This document shows, piece after piece, positions 28,669 through 37,441 of a DNA stretch of 64,000 nt. The stretch's first letter is position 1. Every line of letters starts with the position of its first letter. Both the position numbers and the translations under genes were made by a program. The stretch is from VRUE01 sp963715625 (GTDB lineage: Bacteria > Actinomycetota > Thermoleophilia > Solirubrobacterales > 70-9). Under the pieces are notes generated by a model. The model saw only the letters and a list, made by a program, of their open reading frames with translations. It was not told the origin of the DNA and did no database searches. The stretch is taken from assembly GCA_963715625.1 (NCBI GenBank), contig OY970260.1:186001-250000 (forward strand), written 5' to 3'.

Positions 28669-29304
28669 TCAGGCGACGAGGACGCAGCCCGTGACCGGCG
28701 CAGGCAGGCGCTTGGGGATCTCCCTCCGCCCGCCGCAGGCCACGGTCGCGTCGGAGTGTTCGGCCAGCGCCAGCAGCGCATCGGCGTCCCTCCCCAGCGG
28801 AGGGCCGGCGATCACGAGCAGGTCGTAAGCGCGCCGCAGCTTCTGAATCGCGCGGTCGCAGCGGTCGGAGTCGAGCAGGGCGACCGGCTCCGGCTCCGGC
28901 GCCCCGGCCACGATGCAGACCAGGGGCTCGGAAGCCCCACCCGAAGCCGGGCCGGCGAGCACCAGCGGCTGCAGGATCCGAGTTGCCCCCTCATCGCCGA
29001 GCAGGTACTCGTGCAGGCCGGGAACGGCGTCGAGGCCGAGGGTGGCGGCAAGCGACGGAGCCGCCAGGTCGCACTCGAGCAGGGCGACGCGGCGACCCTG
29101 CGCGGTGGCGGCAGCCGCGAGGCCGAGCGCGACGGCCGACCTTGCCGGGCCGGTGGCAAGCACCGCGCGCGGCCCGTCGAGCGCGCGCGCCAGGTCCGAG
29201 TACGCCTGCAGCTCGGCCCGCCCGAGCGCCGCCGGGCGCGACAGGCTCTCCCGCCGCGCCGGGATCTCCGCCAGCACCGGTTGCCTTGCCCGCCGGCGCA
29301 GCAT
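28669..29304 (-). CDS. P-loop NTPase-like protein with degenerate Walker A (BY-kinase/MinD-like)
   Basis: 211 residues resembling the MinD/CpsD group of P-loop proteins: RAVLATGPARSAVALGLAAAA stands where VTSxxxGEGKST normally is, so the lysine and Ser/Thr of Walker A are missing; ALLECDLAAPSLAATLGLD matches the Walker A' LLxDxDxRxP segment, and YDLLVIAGPPL the second aspartate region, also without Asp. ATP binding is therefore doubtful. Its ATG shares one base with the argS stop (TGATG). Confidence 0.55.
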   Translation of the reverse strand: MLRRRARQPVLAEIPARRESLSRPAALGRAELQAYSDLARALDGPRAVLATGPARSAVALGLAAAATAQGRRVALLECDLAAPSLAATLGLDAVPGLHEYLLGDEGATRILQPLVLAGPASGGASEPLVCIVAGAPEPEPVALLDSDRCDRAIQKLRRAYDLLVIAGPPLGRDADALLALAEHSDATVACGGRREIPKRLPAPVTGCVLVA

Positions 29305-30950
29305 CACATCCGCTCCGGGGCCGAGATCCCGAGCAGCCCGAGCGAGCCGGCGATCGTGCGCTTGGCGAGCAGGGCGAGGGCCAGGCGCGAGCGCTCGACG
29401 CCCTCCCCCTCGGCGCCGATCGCCTTGCAGTCGCGGTAGAAGCCGTGGAAGTCGGCGGCGACCGCGGTCGAGTAGGCGCAGATGCGGTGCGGCGCCCGTC
29501 GCGCTGCGGCCTCCCGCACCTCGTCGGGGAACTCGAGCAGGCGCTTGACCAGCTCGCGCTCGGTCGGCTCGAGCGAGGTTCCCGGCGTCTCGGCGCCGGC
29601 GTCTGCCGCCACCCGCTCGGGCTCGAGCGCGGCCTTGCGCAGGATGCTCGCGATCCTCGCGTGCGCGTACTGGACGTAGTAGACGGGGTTGTCGTTGGAC
29701 TGGCGCCGCGCCAGCTCGAGGTCGAGGTCGACGGTGGTGTCGTGGCTGCGCCAGAGCATGAACCAGCGGGTCGCGTCGGCGCCGATCTCGTCGAGCAGCT
29801 CGTCGAGGGCGACGAATTCGCCGCTGCGCTTGGACATCAGCGCCCGCTCGCCGCTTTCGACGATGTGGACGAGGCGCATGATCAGCGCCTCGAAGCGGTC
29901 GGGGTCGGCGCCGAGGCCGGCGATCGAGGCCCGCAGCCGGGCGACGTAGCCGTGGTGGTCGGCACCGAGCACGTCGATCAGCCGCTCGAAGCCGCGCTCC
30001 AGCTTGTCCCAGTGGTAGGCGACGTCGGCGGCGAGGTAGGTCGGTTCGCCGTTTGCGCGGATCAGCACCCGGTCCTTGTCGTCGTCGAAGGTGGTGGTGC
30101 GCAGCCAGAGCGCGTCTTCGCTGCGGTAGGTGTGGCCTTCCCGGTCCAGCTGCGCGAGGGCGGCGTCGACCTCGCCGCGGCTGTAGAGGTCGCGCTCGGA
30201 GAGCCAGTTGTCGAAGCGCACGCCGAAGCGGTCGAGCGTGCCCCGCACCACCTCCAGCACCAGCTCCACCCCGCGCCGGCCGACCGCTTCGAGGTCGCCG
30301 GGCTCGATCCCCTCGGCGGCGATCCGCTCGCCCAGCTCGCCGACGTACTCGCCTTCGTAGCCGTCCTCCGGCGGCTCTTCGCCGCGCATGCGGGCGGCGA
30401 TCGAGGCGGCGAACCGGTCGACCTGCCCACCGGCGTCGTTGACGTAGAACTCGCGCTGGACCTCGTGCCCGACCGCCTCCAGCAGGCGGACGAGGGAGTC
30501 GCCGTAGGCCGCATGACGCCCGCCGCCGATGTGCAGGGGACCGGTCGGGTTGGCGGAGACGAACTCGACCAGGATGCGCTCGGGCGTGGCGATCGGCTCC
30601 GGGCCGAGCCGATCGCCGGCGGCGGCGAGGCTGGCCATGGCGCGCCGGTACCACGCGTCGGCGAGGAAGAGGTTGACGAACCCGGGGCCGGCGACCTCGA
30701 TCCGCTCGACCGTGTCCTCGCCGAGCTGCTCGCCGAGCTCGGCGGCGAGCCTGGCGGCGACGTCGCGCGGGCTTTCGCCCAGGGGCGCAGCGAGCAGCAT
30801 CGCCGCGTTGGAGCTGTAGTCGCCCAGCTCGGGCTTGGGAGGGCGCTCGAGCGTGGGCTCGGGACCTGTCGGCTCGCCCCCGCGCAGGGCGCGCGCGGCG
30901 CGGTCCACCGCCGAGCGCAGCTCGGCGATCGGGTCGTTGGCTGCCGTCAT
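29304..30950 (-). CDS. argS: Arginyl-tRNA synthetase
   Basis: Class I aminoacyl-tRNA synthetase, about 548 residues. N-terminal Add-1 domain, HIGH signature as PTGPLHIGGGRHAAYGD, KMSKS-like loop as ALMSKRSGEFVALDEL, and the C-terminal DALR anticodon-binding domain with the terminal GLLGISAPERM. ATG 30950 is preferred; an in-frame ATG three codons upstream is possible. Divergent from the phosphoesterase gene with about 40 nt between them. Confidence 0.95.
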   Translation of the reverse strand: MTAANDPIAELRSAVDRAARALRGGEPTGPEPTLERPPKPELGDYSSNAAMLLAAPLGESPRDVAARLAAELGEQLGEDTVERIEVAGPGFVNLFLADAWYRRAMASLAAAGDRLGPEPIATPERILVEFVSANPTGPLHIGGGRHAAYGDSLVRLLEAVGHEVQREFYVNDAGGQVDRFAASIAARMRGEEPPEDGYEGEYVGELGERIAAEGIEPGDLEAVGRRGVELVLEVVRGTLDRFGVRFDNWLSERDLYSRGEVDAALAQLDREGHTYRSEDALWLRTTTFDDDKDRVLIRANGEPTYLAADVAYHWDKLERGFERLIDVLGADHHGYVARLRASIAGLGADPDRFEALIMRLVHIVESGERALMSKRSGEFVALDELLDEIGADATRWFMLWRSHDTTVDLDLELARRQSNDNPVYYVQYAHARIASILRKAALEPERVAADAGAETPGTSLEPTERELVKRLLEFPDEVREAAARRAPHRICAYSTAVAADFHGFYRDCKAIGAEGEGVERSRLALALLAKRTIAGSLGLLGISAPERM

Positions 30951-30991
30951 CGCGCCCATCGTATGCAGCCCGGCACGGATACGCTGGCGGC

Positions 30992-31732
30992 TTGCGGATT
31001 GCGGCGATCACCGACATCCACGCCAACCTGCCGGCGCTCGAAGCGGTTCTCGAGGCGACGGAGGCGGCGGGGGTCGAGGAGACCTGGTGCCTCGGCGACG
31101 TGGTCGGGTACGGGGTCGAGCCCGACGCCTGCGCCGACCTGGTGCGCGAGCGCTGCGGCGCCTGCCTGGTCGGCAACCACGACCTCGCCGTCCTCGGCGC
31201 GCTCGACACCGCCTCCTTCTCCGAGGCGGCTGCGGCGGCCGTGGAATGGACGCGCGAGAACGTCCACGAACGCACGCTGGAGTTCCTTCGCGAGCTGGAG
31301 CCCCGCGGCGAGCGCGGCGGAATCGGGTTGTTCCACGCCTCGCCCCGCGACCCGATCTGGGAGTACGTCCTCTCCAGCGAGCAGGCCGACGCCGGGATGG
31401 ACTCGCACCCGCTGCGGATCGGCCTGATCGGGCACTCCCACGTCGCCCTCTTCTTCAGCCGGCCCGAGGACGACGATGACGGCGGGACGCGGGGCAGCCA
31501 GGCCAGCGATGGCGCCCTGCTCGACCTCGGCCGCGGCAGGTGGCTGGTCAACCCCGGCAGCGTCGGCCAGCCCCGCGACGGCGACCCGCGCGCCGCCTGG
31601 CTGGAGCTGGACACAGAAGCGGAGGCCGCCCGTTTCCACCGGGTCCCCTACGAGATCGAGAGGGCGGCGGCGCCGATCGCAGCGGCGGGCCTCCCCCAGC
31701 GCCTCGCCGACCGTCTCTACGTCGGGCAGTAA
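30992..31732 (+). CDS. Calcineurin-like metallophosphoesterase
   Basis: 246 residues with the dimetal motifs in order: ITDIHANLPAL (DxH), LGDVVGYG (GDxxxxG), VGNHD (GNHD), and GHSHVALF (GHxH), plus NPGSVGQPRDGDPRA, typical of the YfcE/MJ0936-like group. Likely hydrolyses a small phosphodiester; substrate unknown. Start is TTG 30992 (LRIAAITDIHAN). Confidence 0.88.
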   Translation: MRIAAITDIHANLPALEAVLEATEAAGVEETWCLGDVVGYGVEPDACADLVRERCGACLVGNHDLAVLGALDTASFSEAAAAAVEWTRENVHERTLEFLRELEPRGERGGIGLFHASPRDPIWEYVLSSEQADAGMDSHPLRIGLIGHSHVALFFSRPEDDDDGGTRGSQASDGALLDLGRGRWLVNPGSVGQPRDGDPRAAWLELDTEAEAARFHRVPYEIERAAAPIAAAGLPQRLADRLYVGQ

Positions 31733-31793
31733 CCAGTGACCCTCGATTTGCAGGGAAAACCTGCCTCCCAGGGTGTTCTCTAGACTCGCAACG

Positions 31794-32357
31794 ATGCGTC
31801 AGCTGGCCGTCCTCTCGCTTGCCCTCGCCCTCGGTGCCTCAGCCGCGGTCGCGCTCGCCTCCTGCGGCGGAGGCGAAGACGCCGAGCTGCTGCCCGGCGC
31901 CACGGCGGCGGAGATCAGCGAAAACCTCGACACCGTGAAGCAGTTGGCGAGCGAAGGCGAATGCGTCGGGGCGGCCGGCGCCGCCGAAGAGGTGAGCGCG
32001 CAGGTGGAAGCGCTGGATGAAGTCGACCCGAAGCTGAAGCAGGCACTCGAACGCGGCGCCGCCAGGCTGAGCGAAGTGGTCGCAACCTGCGAAGAAGCGA
32101 CCACCGAAGCGCTCCCGCCCTCCACCGAAGGCACCGAAGAAGCGCCGAAGGCCTCGCCGGGACAGGAAAGGAAGGAGGAAAGGGAACGGGAAAAGGAAGA
32201 AGAGGAAGCGGAAAAGAACCTGCCACCGGACACTCCAACCACGCCGGCCGAAACGGCGCCGGCCGAACCCCCGGCCACCCCGCCGCCGGGCGAAGGCGGC
32301 GGCACCGGCGCACCCGGTGGAGTCAGCCCGGCCGAACCGGCCCCCGAAGGCGAATGA
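31794..32357 (+). CDS. Lipoprotein with acidic, proline-rich tail
   Basis: 187 residues. Lipobox LASC (about residues 26-29) after a short signal peptide. A short helical middle part with one Cys pair (GECVGAAG, ATCEEAT) is followed by a low-complexity E/K/P stretch (ERKEEREREKEEEEAEKN) that probably spans the wall. It overlaps the kinase gene by ATGA, so it may be its extracytoplasmic partner; that is inference. Confidence 0.75.
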   Translation: MRQLAVLSLALALGASAAVALASCGGGEDAELLPGATAAEISENLDTVKQLASEGECVGAAGAAEEVSAQVEALDEVDPKLKQALERGAARLSEVVATCEEATTEALPPSTEGTEEAPKASPGQERKEEREREKEEEEAEKNLPPDTPTTPAETAPAEPPATPPPGEGGGTGAPGGVSPAEPAPEGE

Positions 32358-33580
32358 CGGAGAGCGGAACCCTCTCGGGTCGCTACGAGATCGGCGACCG
32401 GCTCGGCTCCGGCGGGATGTCGAGCGTGCACATGGCGACCGACCTCACCCTGGAGCGCACGGTCGCGGTCAAGATCCTCGCCGAGCACCTCTCCGACGAC
32501 GAGCGCTTCGTCGCCCGCTTCCGCCGCGAGGCGCTCGCGGTCGCCAAGCTGATCCACCCCAACATCGTCCAGGTCTACGACACCGGCATCGACCGGGGGC
32601 GCCACTACATCGTGATGGAGTACGTGGAGGGCCGATCGGGCGCCCAGATCCTCCAGAAGCACGGCCCGCTCGACGCCGAGACCACGGCCGAGATCGGCGC
32701 CCAGGCCTGCGCCGGGCTCGACTACGCGCACCGGCGCGGGATCATCCACCGCGACGTCAAGCCCGGCAACCTGATGATCATGGGTGGCCCTGTGGACGGC
32801 GGCGCCCAACTGACGGTGAAACTGACCGACTTCGGCATCGCCCGCGCGGTCGAACAGACCCGGATCACCCAGGTCGGCTCGGTCGTCGGCACCGCCGCCT
32901 ACCTCTCGCCCGAGCAGGTGCGCGGCGAGGAGGCGACCCCGGCCACCGACGTCTACGCGCTCGGCGTCGTCCTCTACCAGTTCCTCACCGGGCGGCTGCC
33001 CTACGAGGGCTCGACGCTGGCCGAGCTGGCCGTGCGCCAGCAGAACGAGAGGCCGCTGCCGCCGAGCACCTACAACGACGAAGTCTCCGAGACGCTCGGG
33101 GCGGCGGTGCTGCGGGCTCTGGAGGGCGACCCGGCGCGCCGTTACGCCAGCGCCAGCGAGCTGGCCGGGGGCCTGGAGCTCGGGCTGCAGGGCGAGGACG
33201 TGACCCTCCCCCCCGGTGAAGGCGCCACACCCACCCGCGTCCTCGGCGGCGAGACCGCCACCCGCCACCTCGACCGCACCGCCCAGACCGAGTACCGCCC
33301 GGCACCGTCGCCTACACGCCGCCCGACTCCCCGTTCCGTACAACCCCCACCGCCAGTCGCACCCCAAGCTCCAGCCCAGCAGAAGCGAGGAGCGTTTTCG
33401 CGCTTCGCCAGGTTCGTGATGGCGCTGGTGGCCCTGGTCCTGATCGCCGCAGCCGTAGCCGCCGCCGTGATCTACACCACCGACAAGGCCACGGGCGTAA
33501 AGGCGACCGAAGTCGCCGGCAACACGGTCGATCGCGTCGTCGAAGAATTCAAGGACCTGGTCAGGAAGAACACCGAATAG
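32354..33580 (+). CDS. PknB-type serine/threonine protein kinase
   Basis: 408 residues. Kinase domain about 1-265: GSGGMSSV (glycine loop), VAVKIL (Lys), HRDVKPGN (catalytic loop), TDFGIAR (DFG), and GTAAYLSPEQ (P+1). A proline-rich linker (about 310-345) leads to one membrane helix (VMALVALVLIAAAVAAAVIY) and a short outer tail with no PASTA repeats, so any sensor must be the neighbouring lipoprotein or another partner. Translationally coupled to that lipoprotein. Confidence 0.92.
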   Translation: MTESGTLSGRYEIGDRLGSGGMSSVHMATDLTLERTVAVKILAEHLSDDERFVARFRREALAVAKLIHPNIVQVYDTGIDRGRHYIVMEYVEGRSGAQILQKHGPLDAETTAEIGAQACAGLDYAHRRGIIHRDVKPGNLMIMGGPVDGGAQLTVKLTDFGIARAVEQTRITQVGSVVGTAAYLSPEQVRGEEATPATDVYALGVVLYQFLTGRLPYEGSTLAELAVRQQNERPLPPSTYNDEVSETLGAAVLRALEGDPARRYASASELAGGLELGLQGEDVTLPPGEGATPTRVLGGETATRHLDRTAQTEYRPAPSPTRRPTPRSVQPPPPVAPQAPAQQKRGAFSRFARFVMALVALVLIAAAVAAAVIYTTDKATGVKATEVAGNTVDRVVEEFKDLVRKNTE

Positions 33581-33651
33581 CCGTCAGGCGTGGCTACCGC
33601 TCGCGACCTGAACCACGCAACACGACCGGTGTCTTGCGGTCCGGCTTTCCG

Positions 33652-33957
33652 CTAGAGCCATCTCGCACGATACTGCCAGGCGGCGCTGAAAAGTTCACGA
33701 CGCCCATGCGGCTTCTCGCTTGGCGCTTCTGAGAGAGAGGCCCCGGTATCTCGCCCAACCGATCTCTTGGCAACAAAGCGAATCGACTGCTCAATGACCA
33801 CAGCGATAAGAACCATGATGACTAGACGCGCACCTGGCGAGAACGACGAAATGAAGAATGCAATCGCTGCGCCTATGAGCAGTGCCAGTAGGAAGACACC
33901 CCCATAGAAGGTGAGCCTCACTCGCCGGTAGAACCTCTCTGCATCGCGTGGGGTCAT
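33652..33957 (-). CDS. Small two-helix membrane protein
   Basis: 101 residues with two membrane helices (LTFYGGVFLLALLIGAAIAF and ARLVIMVLIAVVIEQ). No family recognised. AT-richer than its neighbours, as is the next gene, suggesting both form a small acquired islet between the kinase and tgt. Confidence 0.45.
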   Translation of the reverse strand: MTPRDAERFYRRVRLTFYGGVFLLALLIGAAIAFFISSFSPGARLVIMVLIAVVIEQSIRFVAKRSVGRDTGASLSEAPSEKPHGRRELFSAAWQYRARWL

Positions 33958-34005
33958 TTCAGTCTCAACCTCATGAAATCATGAGTGTAGGCGCTTTTCC
34001 AGCAC

Positions 34006-34509
34006 TCATCCCGCAGTCAGCCAATATCCGAGGTACATGCCAACTAGCAAAGTGCCCCAAAGCAAGCCCTGGCGCTCTCCAATTTGGTACGTGGCCTGCA
34101 ATCGATGAACTGGGGTGTTTTCTGACCTCATAGCCAACCAGCGCGCTCCGAAAGGAGCATAAGCGGCAGCTGCCAACATGCTTACGCCGAGCAGGGGAAC
34201 AGCACCGAGGAGATCGCTGGGGGCAAGATGATACTCAGACGGATTTACGATCCATCCAACGAGCCATATAAGCCCCAGGAGAAGGGCGACGATGATTCCC
34301 CCCGAGCGTCGATCGATCTCGTGTCGTGCCTGTCGCTGCCTCGCATCATCGTTGCCGGTCACCGGACAGAGATCTAGATCGAGTAGCTCGGGAAGAAAAA
34401 TAGACGCCAAGAAATACCCCGCAACATAGCCATCTCCAGCTAGGAGAATAAGGCTCTTGTCGGCGGGAAGTATAGGCCCAGCTATAGCGATGCTTAGATG
34501 ACTACCCAT
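34006..34509 (-). CDS. Membrane protein of unknown function
   Basis: About 167 residues with four hydrophobic stretches (SIAIAGPILPA, GYVAGYFLASIFLP, IVALLLGLIWLVGWI, LLGVSMLAAAAYAPFG). No family recognised. I use ATG 34509; the frame also allows a TTG six codons upstream. Composition is clearly less GC-rich than the glycolytic genes that follow. Confidence 0.45.
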   Translation of the reverse strand: MGSHLSIAIAGPILPADKSLILLAGDGYVAGYFLASIFLPELLDLDLCPVTGNDDARQRQARHEIDRRSGGIIVALLLGLIWLVGWIVNPSEYHLAPSDLLGAVPLLGVSMLAAAAYAPFGARWLAMRSENTPVHRLQATYQIGERQGLLWGTLLVGMYLGYWLTAG

Positions 34510-34612
34510 AAACAACAATGCTTCCAAAGGCTCACGCCCTCCTCTCGCGCTCGGCAGACTATAAGAAACATCCGCGGTATGAACTCACGGCCGCACTAAT
34601 GCTCTTTCGAAT

Positions 34613-35818
34613 TCACCTCGTCGCCCATGGAGGGATGCCGGTCGATATTGCTTTGGAATACGAAGTCATTGCGCTGGCGCAAATCGCTCTCCTGGCGTGA
34701 TTCATCAGCTCGTGCAGGTAGGTGAGGTTGTGCAGGCAAATTAGGCGGACGGCGGTCAGCTCCTCGGCTCGGGAGAGGTAGCTGAGGTAGTCGCGGTCGT
34801 GGTTCTGGCAGGCGGGGCAGGGACAGCCTTCGGCGATTGGGTTGCGGTCGCCCTCGTGGCCGGACTTGCGCAGGTCCAGGCGGAAGCGGTTGTCGGGGTC
34901 GGGGACGAGGGCGACGCCGTGGCGGGCGAGGCGGGTGGGGACGGCGCAGTCGAAGATGTCGAGGCCGAGGGCGATGCCGGCGAGGAGATCGTCGACCTCG
35001 CCGATGCCGAGCAGGTGCTTGGGCGCCTCCTCGGGCAGCAGCGGTGCGGTCATCGCCAGCACCTCGCACATCTCGGCCTTGTCGCGGCCGAGCGTGCCGC
35101 CGATCGCCAGGCCGTCGACGCCAGCGGCCGAGACGTACTCTGCCGACTCGCGCCGCAGGTCCTCGTGGACGCCGCCCTGGACGATGCCGAACACAGCCTG
35201 CCGCTCGGAGCCCTCGCGCTCGTGCCACTGGAGGCAGCGATCGAGCCAGCGGTGCGTGCGCTCGGTCGAGCGCGCCGTGTACTCGCGGTCGGCGTGGAAG
35301 GGCGTGCACTCGTCGAAGACCAGGGCGATGTCGGAGCCCAGCGCCGCCTGCACCTGCATCGAGACCTCGGGCGAGATGAACAGCTCGGTCCCATCGCGGT
35401 AGGAGCGGAACCGCACCCCCTCCTCCTCGATCGAGACGACCGACCCGTGGCCTCCCCCCTGCCGCCCGCTCCCCTTGACCTCGTTGGCCACCCCACCATG
35501 GGCCAGCGAGAACACCTGAAACCCACCCGAGTCCGTGATCAGCGCCTTGTCCCATCCCATGAACCCATGCAGCCCCCCGGCAGCCGCAATCCGCTCCGGC
35601 CCCGGGGAGACGAATAGGTGATACGTGTTCCCCAGCACCATCTCGTACCCCAGCCCAGCTACCTCGCGAGCCTCCAGGCCACGCACCGTCCCTTTCGTCG
35701 CCAGCGGGATGAAGGCAGGCGTATGGACCGGCCCGTGCGCTGTATGCAGCACCCCTGTCCGAGCGACTCCGTCCCTCGCAGCGATCTCAAACCCCAACCT
35801 CCGTTCGTCGCCCCTCAT
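34613..35818 (-). CDS. tgt: tRNA-guanine transglycosylase
   Basis: 401 residues. Exchanges guanine-34 of GUN anticodons for preQ1 (queuosine pathway). Motifs: GNTYHL, SGGFQVFSL (with the catalytic Asp in ITDSGGF), GLAIGGT, DIFDCAVPTR (second Asp) and the zinc site CPCPACQNHD plus LICLHNL. Last gene of the gap-pgk-tpiA-gpmI-tgt run. ATG 35818 follows 8 nt after a hairpin that also includes the gpmI stop codon. Confidence 0.93.
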   Translation of the reverse strand: MRGDERRLGFEIAARDGVARTGVLHTAHGPVHTPAFIPLATKGTVRGLEAREVAGLGYEMVLGNTYHLFVSPGPERIAAAGGLHGFMGWDKALITDSGGFQVFSLAHGGVANEVKGSGRQGGGHGSVVSIEEEGVRFRSYRDGTELFISPEVSMQVQAALGSDIALVFDECTPFHADREYTARSTERTHRWLDRCLQWHEREGSERQAVFGIVQGGVHEDLRRESAEYVSAAGVDGLAIGGTLGRDKAEMCEVLAMTAPLLPEEAPKHLLGIGEVDDLLAGIALGLDIFDCAVPTRLARHGVALVPDPDNRFRLDLRKSGHEGDRNPIAEGCPCPACQNHDRDYLSYLSRAEELTAVRLICLHNLTYLHELMNHARRAICASAMTSYSKAISTGIPPWATR

Positions 35819-35825
35819 CGCGATC

Positions 35826-35869
35826 GAGTGGTCACTTTTCCACGCTATGGTGTGGCTTATTGACCACTC
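35826..35869 (-). repeat. 44-nt hairpin spanning the gpmI stop and the tgt leader
   Basis: On the gene strand GAGTGGTCA pairs with TGACCACTC, with an inner CCAC/GTGG stem around an ATA-containing loop. The gpmI TAA stop is inside the left half; tgt begins 8 nt after the right arm. Confidence 0.8.
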
Positions 35870-37380
35870 GGCCGCTCGATGAGGCTGTGGCCGGTCATCG
35901 GGGCGGGCTGTGGGATGCCGAGCAGCTCGAGCGCGGTTGGCGCCACGTCGGCCAGGATGCCGTGCTCTTGCAACGTCAAGCCCTCGGCGGTCACGATCAG
36001 CGGCACCGGGTTCAGGGAGTGCGCGGTGTTGGGCGAGCCGTCGGGCTCGAGCATGTGGTCGCAGTTGCCGTGGTCGGCGGTGACGATGCAGGCGCCGCCC
36101 TTCGCGGTCACCGCCTCGACCACGTTGCCGAGGCAGCCGTCGACCTCCTCGACCGCCTTCACCGCCGCCGGGATCACGCCGGTGTGGCCGACCATGTCGG
36201 GGTTGGCGAAGTTGACGATGCCGAAGCGATAGTCGGCCGCGCCCCAGTGCGAGACGAAGGTGTCGGCGGCGGCGCGGGCGCTCATCTCGGGCTTGTGGTC
36301 GTAGGTGGGAACGTCGCGCGGCGACTCGACCAGGTGGCGCTCCTCCCCCTCCCACTCCTGCTCGCGGCCACCGTTGAAGAAGTAGGTGACGTGGGCGTAC
36401 TTCTCGGTCTCGGCGACGTGCAGCTGGCGGCCGCCGGCCTCGGAGATCGTCTCCGCCAGCGTCGTCTTCGGCCGCTCCTCGGGGAAGGCGACCGGGTAGG
36501 GCCAGCCCTTGCGGTACTCGGTCATCGTCGTCAGGTCCAGCACCGGGCCGCCGGCTCGGGAGAACTCCTCGAAACCCGGTTCGGCCAGGGCCCGCGTCAT
36601 CTGCCGCGCCCGGTCGGGACGGAAGTTGATGAAGATCGCGACGTCGCCGGGCGCGGCGCCTTCGTACTCGCCGATCACCGTCGGCTTGACGAACTCGTCG
36701 GTCTCCCCGCGCTCGTAGGAGGCCTCGACCGCCGCCTCGGCGCCGGCCGCGCGCAGGCCCTGCGCGTGGACGATCGCGTCGCAGGCGAGCTTCGTCCGCT
36801 CCCAGCGCGTGTCGCGGTCCATCGCGTAGTAGCGCCCGCTGACGGTGGCGACGCAGCCCGCGTGGCGAAGCCAGCGCTCCAGCTCGTGCACGTACCCCTT
36901 GCCGCCGTGCGGCAGCGTGTCGCGGCCGTCGGTGAAGGCGTGGAAGGCGACGTCCGGCACGCCCTCGTGCGAGGCGAGCTCGATCGTCGCCTCGATGTGC
37001 TCCCAGCCGGAGTGGACGCCGCCGTCGGAGACGAGCCCGAGCAGGTGCAGTCGCCCGCGCGGGCTGCGGCGGGCCCGGTCGCAGGCGGCAAGGAGCGCCT
37101 CGTTTTCGAAGAAGGTGCCGTCGGCGATCGCGTCGTCGATCCGCGCCAGGTCCTGCTTGACGATCGCGCCGGCGCCGAGGTTGAGGTGACCGACCTCGGA
37201 GTTGCCCATCTGCCCCTCCGGCAGGCCGACGTCGCGCCCCTGCGCCGAGAGCTGCGTGTGGGGAAACTGGCCCCACAGCCGGTCGAAGACGGGCGTCTCG
37301 GCCAGCGAGATCGCGTTCCCCGGCCCGGGCTCGGCCAGCCCCCATCCGTCGAGGATGACCAGCGCCAGCGACGGAACCAT
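35857..37380 (-). CDS. gpmI: 2,3-bisphosphoglycerate-independent phosphoglycerate mutase
   Basis: 507 residues, alkaline-phosphatase superfamily, interconverts 3- and 2-phosphoglycerate with two Mn2+. Opening LVILDGWG gives the first metal aspartate; PEGQMGNSEVGHLNLGAG contains the phosphoserine nucleophile; later TFVSHWGAADYRFGIVNFANPDMVGHTG and VTADHGNCDHM supply metal ligands. ATG 37380 is preceded by GGAAGGGG, which is the end and immediate flank of palindromic element copy 3. Confidence 0.95.
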   Translation of the reverse strand: MVPSLALVILDGWGLAEPGPGNAISLAETPVFDRLWGQFPHTQLSAQGRDVGLPEGQMGNSEVGHLNLGAGAIVKQDLARIDDAIADGTFFENEALLAACDRARRSPRGRLHLLGLVSDGGVHSGWEHIEATIELASHEGVPDVAFHAFTDGRDTLPHGGKGYVHELERWLRHAGCVATVSGRYYAMDRDTRWERTKLACDAIVHAQGLRAAGAEAAVEASYERGETDEFVKPTVIGEYEGAAPGDVAIFINFRPDRARQMTRALAEPGFEEFSRAGGPVLDLTTMTEYRKGWPYPVAFPEERPKTTLAETISEAGGRQLHVAETEKYAHVTYFFNGGREQEWEGEERHLVESPRDVPTYDHKPEMSARAAADTFVSHWGAADYRFGIVNFANPDMVGHTGVIPAAVKAVEEVDGCLGNVVEAVTAKGGACIVTADHGNCDHMLEPDGSPNTAHSLNPVPLIVTAEGLTLQEHGILADVAPTALELLGIPQPAPMTGHSLIERPSGQ

Positions 37381-37392
37381 CACGACAACCCC

Positions 37393-37439
37393 TTCCGGTG
37401 CGCTTTATGTCGGGATGGATGGCACAAAGCGCACCGGAA
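37393..37439 (-). repeat. 47-nt palindromic element, copy 3
   Basis: Occupies the gap between the tpiA stop (37442) and the gpmI start (37380). Arms are identical to the other copies. On the gene strand it follows TGAGC and ends in GGAAGGGG, 8 nt before ATG. Confidence 0.9.
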
Positions 37440-37441
37440 GC

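Noticed and set aside
28983..31427. An 814-codon plus-strand open frame
   Set aside because: Antisense to argS and the P-loop gene, both of which have clear motifs.
34518..34700. A 60-codon plus-strand open frame
   Set aside because: No Shine-Dalgarno, no family similarity, overlaps the ends of two minus-strand genes.
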